This document shows positions 1-8,138 of a stretch of DNA of 11,236 nucleotides, in pieces (the first letter of the stretch is position 1; the number at the start of each line of letters is the position of its first letter). The stretch is from Parachlorella kessleri (lineage: Eukaryota > Chlorophyta > Trebouxiophyceae > Chlorellales > Chlorellaceae), in contig BBXU01000948.1 of assembly GCA_001598975.1 (NCBI GenBank), forward strand, positions 1 through 11,236, in the 5' to 3' direction. Both the position numbers and the translations under genes were made by a program. The notes below the pieces were generated by a model. It did not search any database. It was given only the letters and a program-made list of their open reading frames with translations, and was not told where the DNA came from.

Positions 1-209
1 CGTATGAGTTGCATCTGTTGTGCGCTGCAGCGCAGTTCAGTATGATCCTTTGTGAGCTGCGTGGTTCGTGTGCAGATTTTTGTAGCAGGTGTTCGTGTGC
101 TCTTATCGCTGCAGCAGTGCAGCGCAGCGTAGTGCGGCTGCTCCTTTCCGTGCTTGCTGTGGACGCACAGTCTCCCATGACCTGATTTGACGGATTTCAC
201 TGTTTGCAG
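1..209 (+). other. Intron of gene A, probably with its donor at base 2
   Basis: The window opens with c|gtatgagt, a good donor sequence, and this stretch ends in tgtttgcag just before the exon at 210. In genes B and C the preceding exon ends in phase 0 on a Val codon (GSLHV or GSLAV). Base 1 may therefore be the last base of the equivalent exon in A. No protease-like coding sequence is visible inside. Confidence 0.55.
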
Positions 210-2471
210 GCGTGGGATGTTGGCTTGAAGGAGTTCCTGCAAGGCCCTAATGGGGAGGCCAAGATGGAGTCCCGCAATGCAACGAATGATGGGCCCGGCA
301 TGGTTGTGGACCCAGATGTACTGCTCATTGCGGAGGAATCTGGGTATGGGATCCTCCTCGTCAGGTGGGCCTTACAGCAGCTCGCCTTGGTGTCAGGCTG
401 GTGGGAGACCGGGTCCAGGCTGGGTTTGTCCATTGAGTGGTGGTGGAAGGCAGGCGGAATGTGGGTATGAGTCTCAGTCTCAGCTGCGACCTCTTCTTGC
501 TTTGCTTCCTACTACTACTTCCTACTACTGTAGTGGCACTGTGGTGACGGGCGTTTGGCTGGGGTTTTCTGCAAGGGTCGGCTCACTGAATGTCATTGTG
601 TTGGGTTCTTTCCTTTGCAGGCTCTCTGAGTCCCCTGCCTCTGGTGCAACACTGAGTGTCAGCGCTTCTGTGAAGGGCAGCGGCAGTAACCAGGCCCCAA
701 GGATCAGCCCAGCCACCCTTTCCTTCGATGAGTCCAACTGGGACACAAGCCAGGAAATTCGAGTCCAACCAGGTGAGGGAAGCCCATTTCTGGCATACTG
801 CAGCCTGCCTGCAGCCGCATCTATTGCAAGGGGAAGCATTGGTCCTTTGCCTTTTAGTTGAAATTGAGATGAAGTTCTAGGAAGACGTAGGTCACGATGC
901 ACGATGGTTGGGAGGGTAAGGGGAGGCACAGCATCTGCCCTGATGCAAGTGTTTACATGCTGTGCCCGCTGCCTGCTGCAGATGACAACTCTGTGCGGGA
1001 TGGATTGCAACCCTTCACAGTCCTGCTGGAGCTGCGCAGTGACAATGACAAGAACTTCTACAAACGCCGTACAATTGTTGCTGCAGTGCTAGATGATGAG
1101 ACGCCCGAGGGTGGGTGTGGGGCCAGGAAAGGGGCAGTAAGCGAGCGGGCTGCTTATATTGTTTTGTTTGCCATGCTAATGTGGTGTATGTGGCGGTCAT
1201 GCATTGGGTTGTGCACCCCTATTGTTGCCCTCCGAACCAGCTTTTTGTTCCAAGTCGGTGCCCGCAATATTTTCTTCGCTTACTATGTATTGTTGAGTCA
1301 CTGTAAGGTGTTCTTGACAACCTCTGGGAGCATTCAACTTACAAGCCAGTGCCTGCGACTGTGCTGTGCGCAGGTACGAGCCCCATGATGCCTTACATAG
1401 TCGCCACTGACGACCCTAGTAAGCCCTACCAGCAGTTGGCCAAGCTCACCAAGACCACCCCAGTGCCGGACGTCAAGCTGGGCAGCACCACGCTGGACCA
1501 GTTCCAGGGCCAGGTGCAGGCTGGGGCAGCCATCTACTTTGTCTTCAACACGGCGCAGGTGGGTGGTTGCCAGGTCTGGGTCGGCTTGTGGTAGTGTAGT
1601 GCTTGCAGCTTCAGAGGACCACAGCGAGCTCACCAGTGCTTACGTGTGCATCGCACTGTCTGCTGCTTGGTCGTGCCCAGGTGCTGCTAGACACGTGTGC
1701 GAGTCTGGTACATGCCTACGGAAACGTGCAAGTAGATGCACACTTTGGAACTCCCTGCGACGTGGTTAGGCTTGCTTAGGTGGTGGTTAGTGTGTGCAGG
1801 TAGCGGATCTGTCAATGGCAGCCTGCAGGAGCACCAACGTCCAGACCCGCATCTATGCTTTTGACGTGGATGGCACATGCCAAGCGTGAGTTGTTGGGTC
1901 TGGGTGGCCTTGTCTGGGCGGAAGGGTGTCGTGGTCAATCTATTTAGTGCCAAGACCAACAGGGTACCAGCACATTATGCCGCTGCGAGTTTTAAACAAG
2001 TGGGGCATCTGGAAGCCGGATGCATCATGCTCACAACCTCAGCCTCAGCAGTTTTGGTGCTTTTACTCCGTGGCAGTTGTTGATCCTTTCTACATGTGCC
2101 GCCTTGCCAACTCATCAGCAAGCAAACAACCATCGTTTGAAGAGTTGGCACTGGCTGCTACTGGGGATGTGGCTTGGGCCGCTGAACACTTGATGTAGTA
2201 GCAGTGTTGGGGTTCTGGTGCTCAAGCCCCTGGTCTGACGCTTGCGGAAGCTTTATTTGTGCGCAGGGCAACGAGTGAGGACTGTGCCCTTAGCCGGTCA
2301 GACCCATGCCGGGCATACGAGAAGGAGGGTGGCTGTAGCGGGTTTGACAACCTGTGGGTGCCAGGGACCAACGGCGCAGGGGCGTACACCTTTGCGGTGA
2401 TTTCAACAAACAAGGAAGCAGGGACTTTTACTCTAGTCTTCCAACAGAACCAAGACTCCGAGCAGGGCTAG
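210..2471 (+). CDS. Gene A (3' part): lysyl-endopeptidase-like protease paralogue, C-terminal modules
   Basis: This spliced gene is cut at its 5' end by the window. Proposed exons are 210-364, 621-772, 982-1110, 1374-1558, 1800-1885 and 2267-2471 (stop TAG), with intron phases 2,1,1,0,2, giving 303 residues. The first exon starts AWDVGLKEFLQG, which matches the tail of the protease core in genes B and C. It is followed by a Calx-beta-like domain: GPGMVVDPD, then LSFDESNWDTSQEIRV, then DDNSVRDG and VLDDETPE. The C-terminal PPC-like domain contains AGAAIYFVF, a Cys-rich middle (DPCRAY, CSGF) and a final GTFTLVF strand. The boundaries were set by alignment with genes B and C, which agree in phase at every shared junction. 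The catalytic part should lie upstream of base 1, so catalytic competence cannot be judged. The product is presumably secreted, by analogy with B. The intron at 1559-1799 is absent from B and C. Confidence 0.82.
508..529. repeat. CTA-rich simple repeat in a gene A intron
   Basis: CTACTACTA, a short interruption and a further CTACTACT lie in the 365-620 intron of gene A. It is a minor microsatellite-like tract. Confidence 0.45.
1559..1799 (+). other. Gene A-specific intron inside the PPC-like domain
   Basis: The sequence is cag|gtgggt ... gtgtgcag|gtagcg, phase 0. Genes B and C encode the same stretch in one uninterrupted exon (3723-3987 and 8922-9177). Joining FVFNTAQ directly to VADLSMAACRS in A restores the alignment with ALYNAMITGLTVQACS in B. 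An open 81-base segment at 1681-1761 lies inside and is discussed as a possible cassette exon. Confidence 0.7.
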
Positions 2472-2901
2472 GAGAGGGTAGTTTGAGGCGTGGCAGGCTG
2501 TAGTGCATGACACAACAGGTGACTGACCCAGTTTGGTCGGCCGTGTGATTGACTAGTAGAGACCAGTTTATGCAGGCACAAGTGTGGTGTTATAGGCCGC
2601 CTTGCCAACCCTATTTCTGGAGTGGGCTAGCCCTGTGCTTGGGGTTGAATTGGAGGGTGTCCAGGGTCGCTTGTGTAGGGTGTGGCATAATGATCCAGTA
2701 GCAGACCATATTGGTGTGCCTGACAGCAGCTTAGGCTGTTCCGTTTTGGCAATGCTTTGACGATTGAGGGGCTCAATATATTGTTTAGGAAATGTGAGTA
2801 GACATAGGGGTAAATATTCTGCTCCATATGTATTGTAGTTCTAGCCGGTCAGTCAGTACATGCCTCTATGAAGGTCAGGGGTGATGCATGTTTTGTGTCC
2901 T

Positions 2902-2906
2902 TTACA
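2902..2906 (-). terminator. Second candidate poly(A) signal TGTAA of gene B (distal)
   Basis: This is another minus-strand TGTAA, 32 bases beyond the proximal one. Use of either copy would make the B transcript overlap the predicted A transcript, whose only TGTAA is at 3041-3045. Confidence 0.35.
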
Positions 2907-2933
2907 GGGTCGAATACCTCTTGCAACATGCTT

Positions 2934-2938
2934 TTACA
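2934..2938 (-). terminator. Candidate poly(A) signal TGTAA of gene B (proximal)
   Basis: The plus-strand TTACA here reads TGTAA on the minus strand. It is the first such site after the B stop and gives a 3' UTR of roughly 350 bases. A second copy follows at 2902-2906, so either could be used. Confidence 0.45.
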
Positions 2939-2970
2939 ACACCAGTTGTGGGAGGTAGTCTGTCATGTCT

Positions 2971-3003
2971 ATATATTCTGGATATTCTTATTCGAATATT
3001 CTC
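2971..3003. repeat. AT-rich patch with repeated ATATTCT and a GAATATTC palindrome
   Basis: ATATTCT occurs three times in about 30 bases, and the last copy overlaps the palindrome GAATATTC. With the preceding ATATTC this can form a short hairpin. It lies between the A and B poly(A) signals, in DNA that is otherwise more GC-rich. A transcription-end role is possible but unproven. Confidence 0.35.
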
Positions 3004-3040
3004 AAGTCCCTGAACGCCTACAAAGCTGACAAATGGAGGC

Positions 3041-3045
3041 TGTAA
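3041..3045 (+). terminator. Candidate poly(A) signal TGTAA of gene A
   Basis: This is the only plus-strand TGTAA I found between the stop of gene A and gene B. It lies about 570 bases past the stop. TGTAA is the established poly(A) signal of Chlamydomonas and relatives, and 3' UTRs of this length are common there. Cleavage would be expected some 10-20 bases downstream. Confidence 0.5.
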
Positions 3046-3282
3046 GGGGGAGGTACACAATTTGTCTGTGCGACCCTAGCCTGCAACCTATGCTGAAGTG
3101 CCAGTATCAAAGCACGCTGCAAGTCTGAAAAATGCAATTCTAGCCCACACCCTGCAGAATTTGCTTCGCTGAGGTCCTCTGTCACTTGCTGCTGGGAATG
3201 CCCCAGAAATCAATATATACCACTTGCACTGATCAATTGGGAAACTTGCCTAGCTACAACCTACTTACCCCAGCAACCTGCC

Positions 3283-3955
3283 CTAAGTACCGTTGTCAGT
3301 AACCACAAAAGAGAAATTTCCACCAGCCCCGCCTGTTGACAAAACCACAATGGTGTAAGGGCCCGCCCCGTCGGTGCCTGAAAGGAAGAGGTTTTGGAAT
3401 CCGCTGCATTCGTTGTTGCCTTCATAAGCTCGACAAGGGTCATAGTTGCCCACACTGCATGGGGCAGCCGTGGACCTGCACCAGGAGAAGATTGGTCCAA
3501 TTAGTCCTAACCGGCTTAGTCATGCAGAGGACTCCAGGTCCAGGGGCCAGTTTCTAGCCTTGCCTATAACGATACCGCCATATCGCGCCGTGCTGCTGTG
3601 ACAGCCATACCAGCAAACTTGCACAGGAAGCCAGTGCAATGTCAAGGCCAACCGCCCTTGGGAGCAGGCTCATGATAGGAAGAGGTGCCGGCGCAACCAC
3701 GACTGGGGACAAACCAACTTACCACAATGCCACACCCTGCGCTGAAAAGACTACCAACCGTAGGTTGGCGTCCGTGCTGCAAGCTTGGACGGTAAGGCCC
3801 GTGATCATTGCATTGTACAGCGCATAATACACGGCACCGCCTGTGGGCACGGCGGCACTAAACTGCGCCAGAGTGGTGGCGCTCAGCTGCACTTGAGGTG
3901 GTGCCTTGGCGGCCGCAAGGGTGCCAGTGCCATTAAATGGATGATGTTCCTCCAC
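3283..3955 (-). other. C-terminal PPC-like domain of gene B (exons 13-14)
   Basis: Residues of about 612-751 contain TTLAQFSAAV, GGAVYYALYN, LTVQACSTDANLRLVVF, a Cys-rich middle (APCSVGNYDPCRAY, NECSGFQNL) and the last strands GPYTIVVLS and GNFSFVVTDNGT, then the stop. The order of a Y(Y/F) strand, a tV.aC strand, Cys pairs and a final Y.ivV...g.(F/Y)(S/T)F.v strand fits the PPC (bacterial pre-peptidase C-terminal) fold found at the ends of secreted proteases. It probably serves stability, targeting or substrate binding. Confidence 0.6.
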
Positions 3956-6900
3956 ACCAATGATGATGGAGCGGTTTGGAGTAGTGCCTGCAAAGCAAGC
4001 TTTACGTAGCACTTCCACCGGCCAGCAGCTGCTTTGCTTGCACAGGCCGCTATGTCGCAAGCTGGGCGCCATGTTAACAATGCATCTCTTAAGCACTGGT
4101 GAATGGGTGAAGAGCCGCAGGAGCATAAGCAAGCATCACAGAATTTCTAATGCAGCATCCGCACCTGGGGGTGTCTCATCATCTAATCTCACACCGGGGA
4201 TGGTCCTCCGCTTGTAGAAGTCCATATTTTGATCGCTGGTCAGTTGTAGCAGAACATAGAAGGACAAGCCGCCGTCCTTTCTGACATCGTTTCCTGCAAC
4301 CGTGGTTGAGTACGATTTGGCCGCTCTTTCACATGCCGGAGAACGGCCGCAGTGCATGGCCAGAGGGATGTCTAGTAGTCTAGTCTGCCAGCGTACTGCC
4401 AGCTGACCATGCTGCCGTGAATCAGCCTTGAGGGATGTGCCCTAACAAGAATATCATTAGCACTTATTACTGCTGCTTGCATTGTTAATGAAATCGGTAT
4501 GCACTTTTTGCAAATGATTACCTGGGTACACTTGAATCTGCTGAACCTGGTCCCAGTTGTCCTCATTGAATACAAGGAACAGTGGCTTAACAGTGATAGG
4601 CGAGCCGCCTGTGGTGCTGATATTCACCAATAGCTGCTCTCCAGCCTCTGGTGGATCGGACAGCCTGCGTCAGGAATGGCATGGATTTCATGGGCAAGCT
4701 GGCCACTGTCACCAACATAATAGCTGGGTAGCTGGAGTCTAAAGGCACATATCCGGTTTGGCACCATCAACGTTGCCCAGAATAGTTCCTATGCAGAAAA
4801 CCAGGCTATTGACGCACCTCACATCCAACTCTGCTGGGGTTGACCCTTCATTGACAATCACAGAGTCAGGGTTGACAATCAGGCCAGGCCCATCTGGCAC
4901 CGGCTGCCGAGGTGCCATGGTGGCATTGCCATCCAAGCTAGTACCAAGGTATTGCCATAGCCCCAAACTCCACGCCTGCAAACCAGGCAAGGGCACAGGC
5001 TGGGAAAGACTTCCCACAGCACAAACCATGCCCAACATTCAGCTCTGGTTATGTCCAATGACCTCTGACGACCCGACGAGCAGCATTGAGTAACAAAACT
5101 CCGCAACTGTATGCACCTTTAAATAAACCGCCCCAGGTGCATGGCTGCGTGCACAGTGATTTGTACATGAGCGCCGTCACTCGACCCGGAACTTGTGATG
5201 CCCACGACAGGAACCGAGTGCATACTGAGCAAGTGTACAGCACAGGTGAGTACTCACAACATGGAGGGAGCCGTAAATGTCATCTCCTCCACCACAACCA
5301 GCCTCCGACTCGGTACCGCCAGTCAGCACACCTAAGCCCAGCTTTGTAGAGGCATCAATAAGCATGGCACCTGCATCAGCATGTCCTGACTCACAGCAGG
5401 GACACTGCTCTTTCAGATATGCCCAGACAAGTGCAACTGTGCTGTGCTGCAGAAGTAAACCAAGCCTGGTCTAAGACTAACACCAGCACCACGGAGCTAA
5501 AGCAAGCGCCCACTGCCCACTCAGGCGTAGTAACACTTCATCAACATGCACCTACCCGAGGAGCCAGTCTCCATGCCCCCCTTGTCCCAGGTGGCAAAGT
5601 AATGTGTGGGATCATCAATCAAGTACTGGCCATCTACAAGCGCCTGTGTGGTATAAGCTATGCGCTTGGCATCGCCGCGCGGGTGATGGATGCATACTGA
5701 GCCGCCTGCTGGTTGAACCCATGTAGAGGCATCCCATCCCAGATAGTAGGGATTGTAAGCTGCAAGGCAGGAGGCAGACAGGCAGGGCTTAAGTAAGAAC
5801 CTGGCTTACAGTTGATGCACGCCTCCATGAAAAGTGCACATAAGACCTAAGGGTGAGCAGCAACCAGAATAAAGCAAGGCAGTTCCACAATGTCTGGATA
5901 GCGCAGCATTGGGCAACGTCGCGTGTGAACACACCTTCAGGGACTTCATCATCCAACCGCAGCAGCAGCACATCCGTCACTTCGTTGTTCCAGACAATGT
6001 CCAGCCCCTGCAGACTCAGCGACCAGATATCAGTTCAGGACCAAAACCCTGCACAGGCGGTCAATGTGGACCTGCAGACTGGCGGGAGCCTGGCAAGGCA
6101 GCCAGTTCTACTTTCCCAGCACGATTGGAGCAACCCATGCTTGATGAAATCACTCACCTGCAAGAGCTGGTACTGTGGCCATGTGGGATCTGTGGTGTTG
6201 CAGCGTGTCTCATAGTCAAACAACACGCCCCAATAGCGCTCAGGGTCGGCCGCGGCCGTCTGGCCCAGGCAGTGATTTGCACCGAGTATGTATTGCTCCC
6301 GGCGAGGGGCATTTATTAGCGTGGCTGCAGGCCGGGCAGAGTGTATCATGATGTCAGGAAAGCACTATCACCGTTTTCACATCCAGCCGCTGCCAAGTAG
6401 GGCAGTACTACATGCTGCCAGCAACACCCAGGCACGCCACTACACAGTGTCGCTCAGGCCTGGTCAGTTAGCAAGTTCACAACCTCCCAGGCAGCCTACC
6501 TGTGCAGTACACGCCCTCGCTGCCATCCGCCGCCACCAGCAGCACCACCGCATTTGCCTCCTGGGCCCAGTCAGAAGCGCAGTTGACATTGGGTTGGCAG
6601 GCCTTGGACTTGCCACGGGCCCTGTTCACTAGATTCTCTATGGTGGTGGCCACCTGACTTGGGCTTGCGACTTCTGCTTTGTCAACGGCGTCTGCTACTG
6701 CAGCTAGCGTTGCACCTGTGGGTGCAGTTTCTAGCTGCATTGGTTGAGCTTCTAACTGGAACGGCAACGGCGACACGCCCAGCAAGACTGAGCGTACTTG
6801 CAGAGACACCCGCTGGCCTCTGGTGAATGCTGAACCAGCTGGCTCGTAATAACTGAGCACGGCACTATTTCCTGCACGATGAACAAAGTTCAACTTTGAC

Positions 6901-7930
6901 GAAAACACCGCATTCCACAGATTAGGGCATGGTGCAATCCAGCAAATAAAGCAGGTTATCAAAACCGGCTGGGCTGCAAGGTGGTGGTCTCAGATTGTGA
7001 AGCAATGTTCAGCTTTCCATTCCGTACGCATTGAGTGAGTTCAGCAGGCCAGTCTCAATACCACACACCAGGTATGGGTGCTGTCATGACCCCCTTGCCA
7101 CCACGGCCGCTGTGCATCGTCAGTCGCTGGCAGCCAGAAAAACACTCGCCCAAAAGCTGAAAATTAGCTCCGCCATGTATTTGGAGCGAGGAGTGCAAGG
7201 GAAGCCGCAACGTACTGCAAAGCCACAGAAACTTCCCATATGCTAATGTTGGTAAAACCCACACTTCAGCCACGCAAGCTGGGGACCAAGGAACTAATGC
7301 TCAGTCTGCACTCACCTAAATATTATAGTGAGAGAGTAAGCGTCTCTAGACTGCAGGCATAGCTGCCACAATCGGCTGCCATCAGTCTGCACCCTCCAGT
7401 TGCCGTTGTCGGCTAAATCACAATCCCATGAGACCTGCAAAGGCTGGCAAAGCAGACTCTCTGCACCGCTGGCAGCGGGCAGCTGTCAAGGCAAACTTCA
7501 TCAGACAAGTTCAAAGTGTCACTCCTGCCGCCTCAGTTCCACCTGTGCCGCCCTGGAAAATACGAACGGCATCGTGCGGAAGCCTTTATCATGATCAATG
7601 GTCGCCGCTTGGCTTGCAGCTGGCAGGGTTAGCACTGGGATCCCAGCAGGACAAGCAAGGCTCTGCTGGGAAGGCAGCTGAGAGACTACTTTACTTGTAG
7701 TGTTTCGTGAGGTTCCTACAGGCAGTTAGATGCCAAGTGCATAAGTTGGAGTTGGGGGATCACCCCCCGGTCGGTCGGTCACAGGTCTGACTGGAAGGCG
7801 GTGCAAAGGCAGCTTCTCCTGATCAGTTCCTAAGCCTCGGAGCCTTACCTAATACCACTGGCCTCGTCCCTGCTGCATTCAGGGAACAGAATGCTAGCAA
7901 CCATAACAACACGCTAGCTTGTCCCGGCAT
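3283..7930 (-). CDS. Gene B: complete secreted lysyl-endopeptidase-type serine protease with Calx-beta-like and PPC-like domains
   Basis: Fourteen exons in transcript order: 7930-7849, 7634-7543, 7434-7316, 7214-7069, 6871-6500, 6324-6158, 6007-5935, 5759-5556, 5370-5258, 4975-4818, 4664-4522, 4293-4165, 3987-3723, 3475-3283. They sum to 2256 bases, or 751 residues plus stop TAG, and every junction is phase-consistent. Residues 1-21 are a signal peptide, about 59-190 a beta-rich N-terminal domain, 237-470 a chymotrypsin-fold core, 486-602 a Calx-beta-like domain and 612-751 a PPC-like domain. Core motifs are YCTATLIN, ILGANHCLG (His288), EVTDVLLLRL (Asp338), YLGWDAS, IHHPRGDAKRIA and METGSSG (Ser418). 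It should cleave peptide bonds outside the cell or in a secretory compartment, probably after Lys or Arg. The start is chosen because ATG 7930 opens directly into a hydrophobic signal sequence. Least certain are the borders of exons 1, 2 and 4; the weak GTGGAA donor after exon 2 is unusual. Confidence 0.85.
3980..4888 (-). other. Calx-beta-like domain of gene B (exons 10-13)
   Basis: Residues of about 486-602 follow the pattern GPGLIVNPDSVIVNEG, LDVRLSDPPEAGEQLLVNI, FNEDNWDQVQQIQVYP, NDVRKDGG..FYVLLQLTSD, FYKRRTI and VRLDDETPP. The F..ENWD..Q.I.V strand, the D...DG turn and the closing DDE are typical of Calx-beta-like repeats and related beta-sandwich modules. In that family the acidic residues bind calcium. 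There is one copy per gene. It is likely a stalk or binding module beside the protease. Another cadherin-like beta-sandwich assignment cannot be excluded. Confidence 0.66.
4934..6602 (-). other. Catalytic core of gene B (S1 serine peptidase, lysyl-endopeptidase type)
   Basis: The core spans exons 5-10, residues 237-470. His288 is encoded at 6274-6272 (ANHCL), Asp338 at 5974-5972 (TDVLLL) and Ser418 at 5559-5557 (GSSG). Their spacings of 50 and 80 residues fit Achromobacter protease I (His57, Asp113, Ser194). Cysteines 238, 244, 269, 289, 312 and 444 match that enzyme's six cysteines almost exactly in spacing, predicting bonds 238-444, 244-312 and 269-289. Asp449, in GGGDDIYGSL, sits where the S1-pocket Asp225 is expected, suggesting cleavage after basic residues. 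The residue after GSSG is Ala, then Met, instead of the usual Ser/Gly-Pro. The core ends with the helix AWSLGLWQYLG. Confidence 0.83.
6603..6623 (-). other. Predicted activation cleavage site of gene B
   Basis: Residues 230-236 read RARGKSK and directly precede ACQPNVNC, where the mature protease should begin. A mature N-terminus just before the first Cys, following a basic residue, is what lysyl endopeptidases show. Self-cleavage after Lys236 or Lys234 would release the 236-residue pre-propeptide. This is inferred, not shown. Confidence 0.5.
6741..7434 (-). other. N-terminal beta-rich propeptide domain of gene B (exons 3-5)
   Basis: Exons 3 to 5 encode residues of about 59-190. Motifs in order are GNWRVQTDGSRLWQLCLQS, then RDAYSLTIIFSTLRLPLHSS, then SLQIHG, then VMTAPIPG and VLSYYEP. 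Secreted bacterial lysyl endopeptidase-like proteins carry a similar layout in their N-terminal pro-region: a W..L.I.S..A..L...F..F.LP strand pattern, then a PI.G....L.YYEP-like motif. That resemblance is from memory of the family. It supports the exon choices, because these motifs are restored across three splice junctions. The domain probably helps folding and is removed on activation. Confidence 0.68.
7768..7780. repeat. Short CGGT tandem repeat in gene B intron 1
   Basis: Three CGGT units in a row plus a final C lie in the intron between exons 1 and 2 of gene B, next to a run of C. It is a minor simple repeat with no evident role. Confidence 0.5.
7868..7930 (-). other. Signal peptide of gene B
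   Basis: The first exon starts MPGQASVLLWLLAFCSLNAA. This is a short polar start, a hydrophobic core (VLLWLLAFC) and small residues before the likely cleavage site near residue 20-21. It ends at a GTAAGG donor in phase 1. An in-frame ATG at 8011 would add 27 residues in front and hide the signal, so 7930 is preferred. Confidence 0.72.
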
Positions 7931-8101
7931 CGTTATGTGGTGCCAAGCAGCCCGGAAGCGGTTGGCTGCCAGTCCATAGGAAACTAAAGACGTAGTTGCA
8001 CAGATTGTCATGTCGGCTGGCGCGCCCAGACAATTAGTAGGAGTTAGTCACTGGCAAGTTTTTCCCCTCGTGAACATTGTAGGCCACGGACGCCTTCATA
8101 A

Positions 8102-8107
8102 CACGTG
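8102..8107. promoter_or_regulatory. CACGTG (G-box/E-box) upstream of gene B
   Basis: This palindromic CACGTG lies inside acacgtgcac, about 170 bases upstream of the B ATG. CACGTG is the common core site of plant and algal bHLH and bZIP factors. A 6-base match can arise by chance, so this is only a candidate. Confidence 0.25.
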
Positions 8108-8121
8108 CACAACTCTCAAGA

Positions 8122-8138
8122 CCTGACACGTCGTCAGG
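8122..8138. promoter_or_regulatory. Inverted repeat CCTGAC-ACGTC-GTCAGG upstream of gene B
   Basis: Six-base arms are perfectly complementary around a 5-base centre that holds an ACGT core, the typical bZIP core. It lies about 190 bases upstream of the B ATG and 15 bases from the CACGTG. A dimeric factor-binding site is possible. The function is unproven. Confidence 0.3.

Larger units (their letters stand above)
2472..3282. other. Convergent intergenic region holding the 3' UTRs of genes A and B
   Basis: These 811 bases lie between the stop of A (2469-2471) and the stop of B (3283-3285 on the minus strand). I find no open frame resembling a gene and no RNA gene. It contains candidate poly(A) signals for both strands and an AT-rich patch near 2970-3003. 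It is best read as two tail-to-tail 3' UTRs that probably overlap. Confidence 0.7.

Noticed and set aside
344..364. An earlier donor (ggg|gtatgg type) ending the first visible exon of gene A at 343
   Set aside because: It fits the frame of neither neighbour and would delete about seven residues (GYGILLV) that align with B and C. The donor after 364 keeps the alignment and phase.
250..861. A 203-codon open frame on the plus strand taken as a whole gene
   Set aside because: Only its part at 621-772 is coding (the Calx-like exon of gene A). The rest reads through introns and out of frame across exon 210-364.
525..1010. A 161-codon minus-strand open frame opposite gene A
   Set aside because: It is antisense to a well-supported exon and two introns, has no family-like motif and no splice partners.
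897..1388. A 163-codon plus-strand open frame
   Set aside because: Only 982-1110 is homologous to genes B and C. Translation beyond DDETPEG is intron sequence.
3576..3656. A possible additional exon of gene B reading LDIALASCAS, resembling LSMAAC of gene A
   Set aside because: The homologous stretch of A aligns better to the strand already encoded in B exon 13 (LTVQACST). Phase 2 of exon 13 joins exon 14 directly, as in C, and the splice borders here are weak.
7931..8011. An upstream in-frame ATG for gene B at 8011
   Set aside because: It would place 27 residues before the hydrophobic signal sequence, and nothing in them resembles the family. ATG 7930 gives a standard signal peptide.
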